Positions 27,065 through 36,259 of a DNA stretch of 64,000 nucleotides are shown here, piece after piece. The notes under the pieces are model-generated. The model ran no database searches and was not told the DNA's origin. It worked only from the letters and a program-made list of their open reading frames with translations. Location of the stretch: positions 124,001 to 188,000 of the forward strand of contig CAWCZR010000010.1 of NCBI GenBank assembly GCA_963800135.1, in the 5' to 3' direction. The DNA is from DASPSM01 sp963800135 (GTDB taxonomy: Bacteria > Planctomycetota > Planctomycetia > Planctomycetales > Planctomycetaceae). The first letter of the stretch is position 1; each line of letters starts with the position of its first letter. The position numbers were made by a program, and so were the translations under genes.

Positions 27065-27510
27065 TCAGGCCGCCGTCGACTCGAGCAGCTTTTTCAGATT
27101 GGCAGCCGCGTCTCGGGTTTGCTTGCCGATGCCCAGTCGGATCACCGGGGAGAACATTTTCGCCATGACAGTCTTGGGCGTGATTTCGATCGTATGCAGC
27201 GTCTCTGCTCCCTCGGGCGCGGGCGCAACGCGCAAGTCCACGGAGACGTCGAACATGCTGTCAAAGTACTTGCAGTGGAGCCGCTCGCCCGGAGTGCGGG
27301 CGACGATTTGTCCGTCCATCGAGCCTTCGCGGCTTCCTTGCCGATAGACGTAGCGCAACTTGTCGCCGGGCGCATTGGGCCCGGCGCCGACTTTCTCCAA
27401 GCTCACACAGGGAGGCAACCACTTCGCCGTGAGCGGCAGGTCATCGATGGCCGCAAAAGCCCGCGCCGGCGTCGTACGACCACAACCGAGTGTTCATAAC
27501 GAATGGGCAT
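27065..27510 (-). CDS. SRPBCC-family protein, frameshifted
   Basis: The ATG at 27510 gives MPIRYEHSVVVV, the first strand of a START/polyketide-cyclase fold. A shift near 27470 leads to ARAFAAIDDLPLTAKWLPPC and then LRYVYRQGSREGSMDGQIV, FDVSVDLRVAPAPEG and IEITPKTVMAKMFSPVI, with a terminal helix TRDAAANLKKLLES. The pattern matches SRPBCC hydrophobic-ligand binders of about 148 residues. It lies head-to-tail with DinB on the same strand. A 37-base element in front of it also occurs in front of DinB. Confidence 0.75.
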
Positions 27511-27568
27511 GACGGACCTCGAAGTAACGTTCCCGAATTCTGCTTCGAACTCGATCGCCGAGCCCGAC

Positions 27569-27605
27569 CGACGATACTCAGGACACGATCTCCAAGCAAC
27601 GCAGC
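27569..27605 (-). repeat. Direct repeat copy A, upstream of SRPBCC gene
   Basis: Begins CGACGATACTCAGGACAC on the plus strand and matches 28201-28237 at 32 of 37 positions. Both copies precede a minus-strand gene (59 and 62 bases before the respective starts), so this is a shared leader or regulatory element, or the trace of a duplication. Confidence 0.6.
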
Positions 27606-27642
27606 CGCCCTCCATGATTCAATTGCCTCAGGCACGTCGCGT

Positions 27643-28139
27643 TCAGCGATTGGGATCGGCCGTGGTCATCCACTCGACCACGCTGCTCTTTGGCAACGGC
27701 GTCACGCCGAGTTGGCGGAGCATGTTGAGGCATTGCGCCGGTGATGCATCCCGTGCGTCGCCACATGGGTGATGACTCCGCCGCGGCTCAACAGCAACGT
27801 CACACCGTCACGACGCTCCCGCGTGATTGTCGCGTCGAGGGGATACGTCCGCGCGCTGGCCAGGAGATCGGCGCTCAGCTCATCCAGCAGCGCGAGCAGC
27901 TCAGTCGTCGAGCGGTTTGATCCCTCAAGCCGCGGCCGCTGCTCGCGACCTGCCAGCACGTCGCCCCACACACGCATCGCGCCCAGGATGTGCGTCGTCG
28001 TGTCGTGCAACGAGCCGGGCCCCATGTCGAACCGTTGGTGAAATTGTTCGGGTGTGAGGGCCGCGCAAGCCTCGATGATGTTCCGCGTCGCCCAATGGTC
28101 GTGAGCGAGCATGATTTCAACAGGGTTGCTGCTCGGCAT
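27643..28139 (-). CDS. DinB/DfsB-family helical-bundle protein, frameshifted
   Basis: Starts at ATG 28139 (MPSSNPVEIMLAHDHWATRN). The four-helix DinB fold places three His residues to bind a metal. HDHWATRNIIEACAAL, GSLHDTTTHILGAMRVW (second His) and VATHGMHHR (third His region) are visible. A missing G near 27748 (GG for GGG) conceals the final helix QCLNMLRQLGVTP and the end WMTTADPNR at 27643. Corrected length about 165 residues. DinB superfamily members include thiol-dependent metalloenzymes. Substrate unknown. Confidence 0.8.
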
Positions 28140-28200
28140 CGCAATTCACTCCATGTGGTCATCTGCTGTCTTTGCGAGAAGGTCCCTCGAAGATTCCGAG

Positions 28201-28237
28201 CGACGATACTCAGGACCCGATCTTTGAGCAACGCGGC
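28201..28237 (-). repeat. Direct repeat copy B, upstream of DinB gene
   Basis: Begins CGACGATACTCAGGACCC on the plus strand. Counterpart of the copy at 27569-27605. Lies in the 327-base stretch between DinB and the hybrid kinase, which otherwise shows no gene. Confidence 0.6.
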
Positions 28238-28466
28238 GGGAAATAAAGGGGACGTTGCCTCCAGATTCGCCCTCATCGCCCGGATTCCGGAGGCCAACGA
28301 GTGCGAGCTCAATCGTGCGCCGCGACGCCCGGTCTCATCCAACGTCCTACATCGGACCGACGGACCGGCGAAACTACGGGAGTTGACACACCCTTTATCT
28401 CCCAATTGACCGGTCGCTCCGTGGCACCCTACGATGACGTGGTCTCACCTGCGGAGTGCCCGTCAG

Positions 28467-30419
28467 ATGCCCAGACCGAGCGACGAACACGACGATGACG
28501 CGTTACGTGAAGCCGAGGCACACTTTGCTCATCTCGTTGCGGGTGTTCAGGATTACGCGATCTTTCTGCTGAATCCGGCAGGCTACGTCCGAACGTGGAA
28601 TGCCGGTGCGGCGCGGATCAAGGGCTACGCCGCTGACGAAATCATCGGCAAGCACTTCTCACAGTTCTATCTGCCCGAGGCCGTTGCCCGAGGCTGGCCA
28701 CAACACGAGTTGGACGTTGCTCGTCGCGAAGGTCGATTCGAAGAGGAGGGCTGGCGCGTCCGCAAGGACGGCAGCAAATTCTGGACGAGCGTCGTCATCA
28801 CCGCGCTGCGTGACGGCGACGGCAAGCTCAGCGGCTTTCTGAAGATCACGCGCGATCTCACCGAACGCCGGGAGGCGCTTGAATCGCTGCGGCAAAGCGA
28901 GCAACGGTTCCGACTGCTCGTCGCCCAGGTCAAAGAGTACGCGATCTTCATGCTCGACCCGGACGGACACGTGTTGAGCTGGAATGCCGGCGCGCAGCGA
29001 ATCAAAGGCTATAGCGCCGACGAAATCATCGGCAAGCACTTTTCGATCTTCTATTCCTCCGAAGACGTCGCGTCGGGAAAGCCCGCGCGAGAACTGCAGA
29101 TTGCGCGGGAGCGCGGCAGCGTCGAGGACGAGGGGTGGCGGGTCAGAAAGGATCATTCGCTGTTTTGGGCGAACGTCGTCATCACCGCCATTCACGACGA
29201 CAAGCAGCGCCTGGTCGGATTTACAAAAGTCACCCGCGACATGACCGAGCGGCGCCAGGTCGAGGCGCTCGAAGCAGCCGACCGTCAAAAGAACGAATTC
29301 CTGGCAATGCTCGCGCACGAGCTGCGAAACCCGCTGGCTCCGATTCGCAACGGCCTGCAGCTCCTCAAGATGCAAGATATTGACGCGGACACCGCGCAAC
29401 AGACAACGGAGATGATGGAGCGGCAAGTCATCCATCTCGTTCGCCTGGTCGACGACCTGCTCGACGTGTCCCGAGTGATCACGGGAAAACTGACATTCAA
29501 GAAAGAACCCGTCGAGGTCGACACGATCGTTCGAGCCGCAGTTGAAGAGAGTCAACCTGCGATTGACGCCCGCGGGCACGAATTGATGCTTTCGGTGCCC
29601 GCGCGGCCGATTCTCGTCGACGCAGACCCGCACCGGCTTTCGCAAGTGCTCGTCAACTTGCTGGAGAACGCGGCGAAGTACACGGACACACCTAGTCGGA
29701 TTTGGCTTTCGGTCGAACGTGATGACGACGAGGCGATGATTCGGATCCGCGACGTCGGCATTGGGATCGATGCGGAGATGCTGCCCAACATCTTCAGTCT
29801 CTTCGTGCAGGCCGATAACTCGGTGGCGCGTCCCAGAGGCGGGCTGGGGATCGGACTCAACGTGGTCAAGCGGATCGTCGAGTTGCACGGAGGCCGCGTC
29901 GAAGCGTCGAGCGCCGGCCTCGGCCATGGGAGCGAGTTTACTGTCCGTCTTCCGATCTCAAAGTCCGCCGCGCCCGATGCGCCGGCGCAGTCGCCCAAGC
30001 TGGAAACTGAACAGGCAACGAAACGTAGAATCCTCGTGGTGGACGACAACGTCGATGCCGCGGTGACCACAACCTCCTTGCTCAAGGCCTGGGGACACGA
30101 CGTCCAAGCCGCCTACGGCGGAGAGGCCGCGTTGGCGAGAGTGAAGAGTTTTCGCCCGGAGATCGTCCTGCTCGATATTGGCATGCCGGGCATGACGGGT
30201 TACGAAGTCGCCAAGCATCTACGAGCAGACCCGACCGCTCAAGGCATTATCATCGCGGCATTGACCGGCTACGGCCAAGACGCCGACCGCGAACGATCTT
30301 GGGCCGCCGGGTTCGACTACCACCTCACGAAGCCGCCGGATCCCACTCTGCTCGAATCGCTGATCACATCCCCTCGCTCGCGCGATCGCACCCACTCGCG
30401 GCACGCGGAAAACAACTGA
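28467..30419 (+). CDS. PAS-PAS hybrid sensor histidine kinase/response regulator
   Basis: Soluble sensor with no membrane helix. Two PAS domains (about residues 20-140 and 145-265) are so alike, sharing WNAGAxRIKGYxADEIIGKH, that a recent internal duplication is likely. Both have the PAC-type end 'T-D-T-ER'. The dimerisation domain has the H-box LAHELRNPLAPIRN with His284. The ATPase has LLENAAKYT, IRDVGIGIDAEM and PRGGLGIGLNVVKRI. A C-terminal receiver carries Asp570 (VLLDIGMPGM) and the conserved Lys (LTKPP). An ATG at 28434 is the alternative start. No output regulator is adjacent, so the phosphoryl group may pass to a distant partner. Confidence 0.93.
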   Translation: MPRPSDEHDDDALREAEAHFAHLVAGVQDYAIFLLNPAGYVRTWNAGAARIKGYAADEIIGKHFSQFYLPEAVARGWPQHELDVARREGRFEEEGWRVRKDGSKFWTSVVITALRDGDGKLSGFLKITRDLTERREALESLRQSEQRFRLLVAQVKEYAIFMLDPDGHVLSWNAGAQRIKGYSADEIIGKHFSIFYSSEDVASGKPARELQIARERGSVEDEGWRVRKDHSLFWANVVITAIHDDKQRLVGFTKVTRDMTERRQVEALEAADRQKNEFLAMLAHELRNPLAPIRNGLQLLKMQDIDADTAQQTTEMMERQVIHLVRLVDDLLDVSRVITGKLTFKKEPVEVDTIVRAAVEESQPAIDARGHELMLSVPARPILVDADPHRLSQVLVNLLENAAKYTDTPSRIWLSVERDDDEAMIRIRDVGIGIDAEMLPNIFSLFVQADNSVARPRGGLGIGLNVVKRIVELHGGRVEASSAGLGHGSEFTVRLPISKSAAPDAPAQSPKLETEQATKRRILVVDDNVDAAVTTTSLLKAWGHDVQAAYGGEAALARVKSFRPEIVLLDIGMPGMTGYEVAKHLRADPTAQGIIIAALTGYGQDADRERSWAAGFDYHLTKPPDPTLLESLITSPRSRDRTHSRHAENN

Positions 30420-30476
30420 GCCGAGGGCGCTAACTGGTCGCGCTGCCACAGACCCACCCCAAGGCTGAGGCCCCCC

Positions 30477-30514
30477 AAAAAAACGGCCCGGAGCGCTCGA
30501 GGCGCTCCGGGCCG
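30477..30514 (-). terminator. Terminator of tRNA-Leu, probably bidirectional
   Basis: CGGCCCGGAGCGC (30484-30496), loop TCGAG, GCGCTCCGGGCCG (30502-30514), a perfect 13-bp stem. On the minus strand it is followed by seven T (A run at 30477-30483). On the plus strand AAGTTTTTG follows, so it can also end the hybrid kinase transcript. Confidence 0.88.
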
Positions 30515-30528
30515 AAGTTTTTGTAAGT

Positions 30529-30614
30529 TGCGGACGAAAGGGGTCGAACCTTCACTCCCAAAAGAGGGAACAGGACCCTCAATCCTGCGCGTCTGCCAAT
30601 TCCGCCACGTCCGC
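30529..30614 (-). tRNA. tRNA-Leu (GAG anticodon)
   Basis: Reading the minus strand: acceptor GCGGACG pairs with CGTCCGC, the D arm includes GGCGGAATTGGCAGACGC, and the anticodon stem CAGGA/TCCTG has loop TTGAGGG, so the anticodon is GAG. A long variable arm (GTTCCCTCTTTTGGGAGTG) marks a class II leucine tRNA. The T arm is AAGGTTCGACCCCTT, discriminator A. CCA is not encoded. 86 bases. Confidence 0.95.
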
Positions 30615-30811
30615 GGGAGCGTTGAGTATATCAGGCGCCTGGGTCGCGGCAAGCACGTCGATTGGCTGCTCCCAAGTCGTCTCGCACAAGGCGGATAGGC
30701 ACGCGCGTTTGGCACCAGCCGCCGCAGACCGCATAATCGGTTGAGCGAGAGCTCTTGGGTCGAAAAAAGCCCTGTGCCCCACTTGGTCTCCGCAGACAAA
30801 AACCTCCCCGC

Positions 30812-31945
30812 ATGAAGATTGTCGACGTCCGCATTTATCCGCTCTCCGGCGCGACCGTTGACGGCGGCTGGCCGCAGGGGCATGAGCCGCAGGAAGATTT
30901 GCATACGCTGGTCGAGGTGGTGGGCGAGTCGGGAATCAGCGGTTGGGGGAGTTGCTTCACGTCCGGGTCGCTCGTGGCGGGGGCGATGCGATTGTTGTGG
31001 CCCCTGCTGGTCGAAGCGCGGGCGGATGAGCCGGAACGCACGACGGAGACGCTGCGGCAATCGACCTTTTGGCAGGGGCGAGGCGGCGCGGTTGAGCATG
31101 CGATCAGCGGCATCGATCTCGCGCTTTGGGACATTTTTGGCAAAGTTTGCCGGCAGCCGGTGGCCCGCCTGTTGGGCGGCAGCTACCGTTCCCGAATCAA
31201 ACCGTACGGCTCGATTTTGTTCGACGAGCCGGACGCCCTGAAGCGCCGGCTCGAGGAGACGGTCGAGCGGGGTTTTCGGGCGATCAAGTTGGGCTGGCGA
31301 CCGTTTGGGCGGCGCGGCCGGCGGTTCGACGAGCTGCTGATGCGGACGGCCCGCGAAACCGTGGGCGACCGGGTCGAGTTGATGGTCGACGCGGGGGGCA
31401 GTGAGCAGTTCTGGCCGCACGGACTGAATTGGGCGCGCGAAACGGCGCGGATGCTGGCGGAGTACGACGTGACCTGGTTCGAGGAGCCGTTGCCGCCCGA
31501 CGACTTGGAGGGGTACGCGGAACTCACGCGGACGTCGCCGGTGCCGATCGCGGCGGGCGAGGTGCTGACGCGTCGCCAATCGTTCGTGCCCTGGCTCGAG
31601 CGGCGGGCCGTCGACATCATTCAGCCCGACTGCACCAAGAACGGCGGATTGAGCGAGTCGCGGCGAATTGCCTGGCTGGCGCAGGACCACAACATCCGTT
31701 TCGTGCCGCACGGATGGAACACAGTCGTCGGACTGGCGGCCGATTTGCAACTGTCGGCAGCGTTGCCGAACGCGTTCTACGTTGAATATCTGACGCCGTC
31801 CGCATACATCGAGGAATTGACGGTGGCCCCGCCGCGGCTGGATGGTGCGGGCCTGTTGCCGATTCCCGACGAGCCGGGGTTGGGTATTGAAATCGACCGC
31901 GACAAGTTGCAACGATTTTCCCGCCCGATAGAAAACTGGAAGTGA
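30812..31945 (+). CDS. Enolase-superfamily (mandelate racemase/muconate lactonizing) enzyme
   Basis: Abstracts a proton next to a carboxylate and stabilises the enolate with Mg2+. Starts at ATG 30812 (MKIVDVRIYPL). The capping domain has GWGSCFTSG. The barrel shows RAIKLGW at the general-base strand, Mg ligands in MVDAGG, WFEEPLPPDD and IAAGEVLTR, an Asp in DIIQPDCTKNGGLSE, and His in FVPHGWNT, as in the His-Asp dyad of the mandelate racemase subgroup. 377 residues, normal. Members handle sugar acids (gluconate, galactarate and similar), but the substrate cannot be read from sequence. It ends just before ribF. Confidence 0.88.
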   Translation: MKIVDVRIYPLSGATVDGGWPQGHEPQEDLHTLVEVVGESGISGWGSCFTSGSLVAGAMRLLWPLLVEARADEPERTTETLRQSTFWQGRGGAVEHAISGIDLALWDIFGKVCRQPVARLLGGSYRSRIKPYGSILFDEPDALKRRLEETVERGFRAIKLGWRPFGRRGRRFDELLMRTARETVGDRVELMVDAGGSEQFWPHGLNWARETARMLAEYDVTWFEEPLPPDDLEGYAELTRTSPVPIAAGEVLTRRQSFVPWLERRAVDIIQPDCTKNGGLSESRRIAWLAQDHNIRFVPHGWNTVVGLAADLQLSAALPNAFYVEYLTPSAYIEELTVAPPRLDGAGLLPIPDEPGLGIEIDRDKLQRFSRPIENWK

Positions 31946-31972
31946 GCCTGACCGACCGGAACAGTTTCAAGA

Positions 31973-31998
31973 CCCTCTCCCGGATTACCGGGAGAGGG
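31973..31998 (+). terminator. Perfect 11-bp hairpin before ribF
   Basis: CCCTCTCCCGG, loop ATTA, CCGGGAGAGGG. It lies between the enolase-superfamily gene and the chosen ribF start, without a clear T-run. It could be a weak terminator or a repeated extragenic palindrome. It also argues that ribF starts at 32032 rather than at the GTG overlapping the previous stop. Confidence 0.45.
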
Positions 31999-32031
31999 GG
32001 TTACAAAGCTACGACGAGCCGGAACGACTCG

Positions 32032-32955
32032 ATGACCTTGCTGCGACGTTTTGAAAATCCGGAGCTGTATCGCGGCGGCTACGTGTCGATCGGCAACTTC
32101 GATGGCGTTCACCGGGGTCATCAGGAAATCGCCCAGCACCTGGCGGCCCGGGCCCGGCGAGAAAACGTTCCCGCGGTCGTGTTGACGTTCGATCCGCATC
32201 CGCTCGTCCTGTTGCGTCCCACTCACGTGCCCCCTAGCTTGACGACGCTCGAGCAGAAGGCCGAGTTGCTCGAACAGGCCGGCGTGAACTGCGTAATCGC
32301 CTATCCGACTGACCACGCACTCCTGCAGCTCACGCCGAGCGAATTCGTCGTTTCGATCCTCGTCGGCCAGTTGGCGGCAAAGGGAATCATCGAGGGCCCA
32401 AATTTTTGTTTCGGCAAGGACCGCGCGGGCGATATCGACACGCTGCGTCAACTGTGCCGCGACCGCCAAATTCTGCTGGAGGTTGCGGAGCCCGTGGGCG
32501 GTGCGCGGGCCATGGTCTCTTCGAGCACGATTCGCACACTCGTTGCCGCCGGCAAGATCGACGAAGCGGTGCAGCTGTTGGGACATCCGTATCGGATTGC
32601 GGGCGACATCGTGACGGGAGCGCGACGTGGGCAGCAGATCGGCTTTCCCACGGCCAACATCGCGAACATCAAAACGCTGCTCCCCGCGGACGGCGTTTAT
32701 GCGGGAATCGCTGTCGTCGACGGCCGCAGGCTCGGGGCGGCGATCAATCTTGGTCCCAATCCCACGTTCGGTGAAAACGCCTGCAAGGTGGAAGTGCACG
32801 TGCTGGATTTCGCCGGCGACCTGTACGGCCGATCTCTAGCCGTTGATTTACTGGAACGCGTCCGCGACGTGCGGAAGTTTGCCGGCCGCGAAGAGCTGAT
32901 CGAGCAGATCGGTAAGGACGTGGCTGCGGTGCGGGCGATCACCGCCGGAGCATGA
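32032..32955 (+). CDS. ribF: Bifunctional riboflavin kinase/FAD synthetase
   Basis: Makes FMN, then FAD. The N-terminal adenylyltransferase has VSIGNFDGVHRGHQEIA, VVLTFDPHPLVLL and the late motif MVSSSTIRTLVAAGKIDEA. The C-terminal riboflavin kinase has IGFPTANI, DGVYAGIAVV and NLGPNPTFG. The ATG at 32032 gives 307 residues, the normal size. Supplies FAD needed by flavoenzymes such as photolyase and the reductase at 45-46 kb. Confidence 0.95.
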   Translation: MTLLRRFENPELYRGGYVSIGNFDGVHRGHQEIAQHLAARARRENVPAVVLTFDPHPLVLLRPTHVPPSLTTLEQKAELLEQAGVNCVIAYPTDHALLQLTPSEFVVSILVGQLAAKGIIEGPNFCFGKDRAGDIDTLRQLCRDRQILLEVAEPVGGARAMVSSSTIRTLVAAGKIDEAVQLLGHPYRIAGDIVTGARRGQQIGFPTANIANIKTLLPADGVYAGIAVVDGRRLGAAINLGPNPTFGENACKVEVHVLDFAGDLYGRSLAVDLLERVRDVRKFAGREELIEQIGKDVAAVRAITAGA

Positions 32956-33312
32956 ATCGCTGCGCCGGCGGCGTGAATCGGCTGAGCCGGGAATAGAAAA
33001 TCGGCAAATTAAACGCGAAGCCGCGAGGAAGGCGAACAAACCGGGCTTGTCTCCAAAAAGAAACGCGCGGATTCATTCAGTTTTCATCGACTTTTGGTAA
33101 CGCTGTTTGAACGTCGCACTTTGAGCCTTGAGCGCAGTCGGTCATTGGGCAAAAATTGAGAAAGCGTCAGCCGACCAACGGCGACGACGCTGCGACGCGC
33201 CGGGAGACAGACTGTGGCCACGACCGAACCGCCGGGTCAGGCGGCGGTCGTTTGCCGTTCGAAGATCAACAACACTGGAACACAAGCCGGACTCGTCGAG
33301 GTTTGTCAGGCG
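32956..33312. other. Intergenic stretch after ribF
   Basis: About 357 bases. The downstream frame is open from 33214 but shows no domain before 33313. I see no RNA gene, hairpin or convincing promoter. Confidence 0.45.
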
Positions 33313-34376
33313 ATGATCCATCTCGACTGCGTTTGCGGCACTCGCCTGGAGGTTCTCGACCTTTACGCGGGGGGCCATATTGTCTGCCACGCGTGCAGCG
33401 CGTCAGTGAACGTCCCGGCCAACGCGGCCGTGCTCGAGGAAAAGTTTCGCTTCCACTGCCCGTATTGCGAAGCGCGCGTCGTCGGCCGCCGCGGCTCTGC
33501 CGGCAAAAAGTCGCAGTGCCCGAGCTGCGGCAAGATGTACACGGTCCCCGAGCCGCCGTCCGATTCGGACGTTCTCGAGTCGCACACTGACCGCCGCATT
33601 CATTTGGACACGGACGACCTGTCCGCACGCATCGGGCTGCCATTCCCGGTGGGAAGACTCGAGCCTCGGGTGCCCGTCCTGCCGCAGCCGCGTTTCATGC
33701 ATCCGCCGGAAGAGGTAGCGGCCGCCCGCGAAGATCCAATTCCCTGGCCGCTACCGGATTCTGACTGCCCCAGCGGAAACTCAAGCGGCCGCTTCCGACG
33801 TGCTGCCGGACGCGCCGTCGCAGGCGCGCGGAGACCCGCCTGCCGTTGACCGATCTCTGGTCGGGCGCGAAGTCGCTCGATCAGCACCTGGCCGAGATGA
33901 TGGATCCGAATCGGCAGATGGTCGTCGGGTCGTCGAGCGCCATCGAGCCCTCCAGCTCCGCCCCGACGGCAGCCTCGATTCCGCAAGTGGACGGCCCGGC
34001 CCGGCCAGTTACGCCAGCGAGCGTCGGTGAGCTGCAGATCGTAAGCGGCAACGGCGTTGGCCAGCGGATCCGCATGGATTTCCGCCGCTTCGTCATCGGC
34101 AACGAGCGGGATTGCGACCTGCGGCCCGTGAGCCCGCTTTTGAGCCGGCACCACTGCGTCTTCAAGCGGGATGAGTACGCCGTCCGCGTCCGCGACCTGG
34201 GGAGCAACAGCGGCACATTCGTCAACGGCCGCCGCATTCACACCGAAGCCATTTTGAGGCCCGGCGATGACGTGACCGTCGGCGACATCACGCTGCATGT
34301 CGTGCTGCCGAACTCGCCCCGCGTCACGCAGATGCAGGATAGCAATCCGTCGATCAGCGACTTCGTGATCCTCTAG
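33313..34376 (+). CDS. FHA-domain protein with N-terminal zinc ribbons, frameshifted
   Basis: Starts at ATG 33313 (MIHLDCVCGTRLEVLDLYAG). Four Cys pairs form two zinc ribbons: CVCG with CHAC, and CPYC with CPSC. A Pro-rich linker follows. Shifts near 33765 and 33838 lead to SGAKSLDQHLAEMM and then a complete FHA domain: RFVIGNERDCDLRP, LSRHHCVFKRD and VRDLGSNSGTFVNGRRI contain the phosphothreonine-binding Arg, Ser, His and Asn. FHA domains read Ser/Thr kinase signals, which are abundant in planctomycetes. Cytosolic, about 354 residues, adapter role inferred. It ends two bases before the pseudouridine synthase start. Confidence 0.8.
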
Positions 34377-34378
34377 CG

Positions 34379-35025
34379 GTGTCTGCACTGCGAGTGGTCT
34401 ACGAAGACAACCATTGCCTGGCAGTGATCAAACCGGCGGGGCTACTCACGGCCGGCGATCGCACGGGGGACATTTCGCTCGTCGACCAGGTCCGCGACTA
34501 TCTGCGCGCGAAGTACAAGAAGCCGGGCAACGTCTTCGTCGGCGTGGTGCATCGGCTCGATCGTCCGGTCGGCGGAGTGGTCGTTTTTGCCCGCACGAGC
34601 AAGGCTGCCGCGCGACTGTCGGAGCAGTTTCGCGCGGGACGCGTCGAGAAGGTTTATCAAGCGCTCGTTGAGGGGCGCGTTGCCCGGCGCGAGGGAGAGC
34701 TGGTCGACCGTCTGGTCAAAGATCACAAAACGAACATCGTTCGCCGCTCCGCACCGGACGAACCGAACGCGCGCGAGCCGCCTTTACTTCCGCCGACTGA
34801 AAAGCACAGCGGACGCGACACTCTTGGAAATCCGTCCCCAGACTGGCCGCAGCCACCAGATCCGCGCGCAACTTGCCGCGAAGGGCCACCCGATCGTCGG
34901 GGACCGCAAATACGGTTTCGAAGCGCCCGTTTGAGGACGGCATCGCCCTGCGGGCCGTGCAGCTGACGTTCGAGCACCCGACGAAGAAGCAGCCCATCAC
35001 GGTCGAGGCCGCCGTCGATTGGTGA
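34379..35025 (+). CDS. RluA-family pseudouridine synthase, frameshifted
   Basis: Isomerises uridine in rRNA or tRNA. The GTG at 34379 follows the FHA stop directly. LRVVYEDNHCLAVIKPAG is the family N-terminus, and VGVVHRLDRPVGGVVVFART contains the catalytic Asp in HRLDRP. Shifts near 34790 and 34920 are needed to reach LEIRPQTGRSHQIRAQLAAK, GDRKYGF and the end LTFEHPTKKQPITVEA at 35025. Corrected length about 215 residues. There is no S4 domain at the start, which fits the shorter RluA/TruC-like members. Target uridine not known. Confidence 0.85.
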
Positions 35026-35109
35026 GTCCTAGAGGCAGAGCGCGAAGGCCGCGCTCGTCCGTCATTCGGGCTTCGTGCTTCTTTCGTCATTCGTGCTTCG
35101 TCATTCCCA

Positions 35110-36166
35110 TCACGGGCTCCGCAGGCCGGCAAGGGCCGCGCGGATTCGTCGCACCGCCGCGTCGACGGCTGCTCGGTCATGGTGCCGGTTGGTGACGAGG
35201 CGGATTTGGCGGGGTGGGCGGCCGCTGGCTAAGAGGCCGGCTGATTTGAAGCGGTCGAGGATTTCCGGCGTCGAGAGGCCGGTGGCGGTGTGGTCGACGT
35301 TCACCATGTTCGTCTCGACCGAGTCCAGATCGACGCTCAGGCCGGGCACGTCGTTCACTGTGAGCGCGAGCAGGCGAGCGTTCGCGTGATCGTCCGCCAG
35401 GCGATCGACTAAATTTTCGAGTGCGACCAGTCCGCACGCCGCGATCACACCGGCTTGACGCATGCCGCCGCCGATTCGCTTGCGGCAATGATCGGCCTTG
35501 GCAATGAATTCGCGGCTGCCGACGAGCAACGAGCCGAGCGGGCACGAAAGTCCCTTCGACAGGCAGAACATCACAGAGTCGGCGTGTTGCGCCACGGCCG
35601 CGGCGGAGACGCCTTGCTGAATGGCCGCGTTGAAAATCCGCGCGCCGTCAAGGTGGACGGCCAGGCCCCGTTCGTGGGCCACAGCGCACAGCCGATTTTG
35701 CAGCGCGAGCGGAACGACGCGGCCGCCGCTCAGGTTGTGCGTGTTTTCGAGGCACAACAAGCGGGGCACCGGATAGTGCAAATTGAAGGGGCGAATGGCG
35801 GCCGCCATGTCGTCGGGATCTAGCATGCCTTTGCGGCTGGTGAGCGCGAGCGGCATCAAGCCGGCGACATTCGCCATGCCGCCCGCTTCGTAAGCGTAGA
35901 TATGCGACTGCGAGTCGAGCAGCACTTCGTCGCCGGGTTTTGCGTGCGCCATCGAGCGCGCACAAATTCCCCATCGTCCCGCTGATCACCAGCAGGGCCG
36001 CTTCCTTGCCAAGCATTTTGGCCGCCAGCGATTCGAGGCGGGTGACGGTCGGATCCTCGTCGAAGGTATCGTCGCCCAACGGCACGTGGCGGATCGCCTC
36101 CAGCATTTCCGGAGTGGGGAGGGTCTGGGTGTCGCTGCGGAAATTAAGCACGCTGACTGAAGTCAC
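35110..36166 (-). CDS. Low-specificity threonine aldolase-type PLP enzyme, frameshifted
   Basis: Cleaves L-threonine or allo-threonine to glycine and acetaldehyde. The GTG at 36166 gives LNFRSDTQTLPTPEMLEAI, followed by GDDTFDEDPTVTRLE, the standard opening. A single extra base near 35953 moves the rest to the next frame: DEVLLDSQSHIYAYEAGG, ENTHNLSGGRVVPL, VHLDGARIFNAA and SVMFCLSKGLSCPLGSLL with the PLP-binding Lys. The end is at 35110. About 350 residues. It is divergent from purU. Both concern one-carbon and glycine metabolism, though a shared role is only suggestive. Confidence 0.88.
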
Positions 36167-36259
36167 AATGTCGCTCCGATTGGGCGTTCCGTTTTGAACG
36201 GGTGATGAGTCCGTTATGCTGCAGCATATCAAGCAGGACGCAAAAATTCGGAGCGACGC

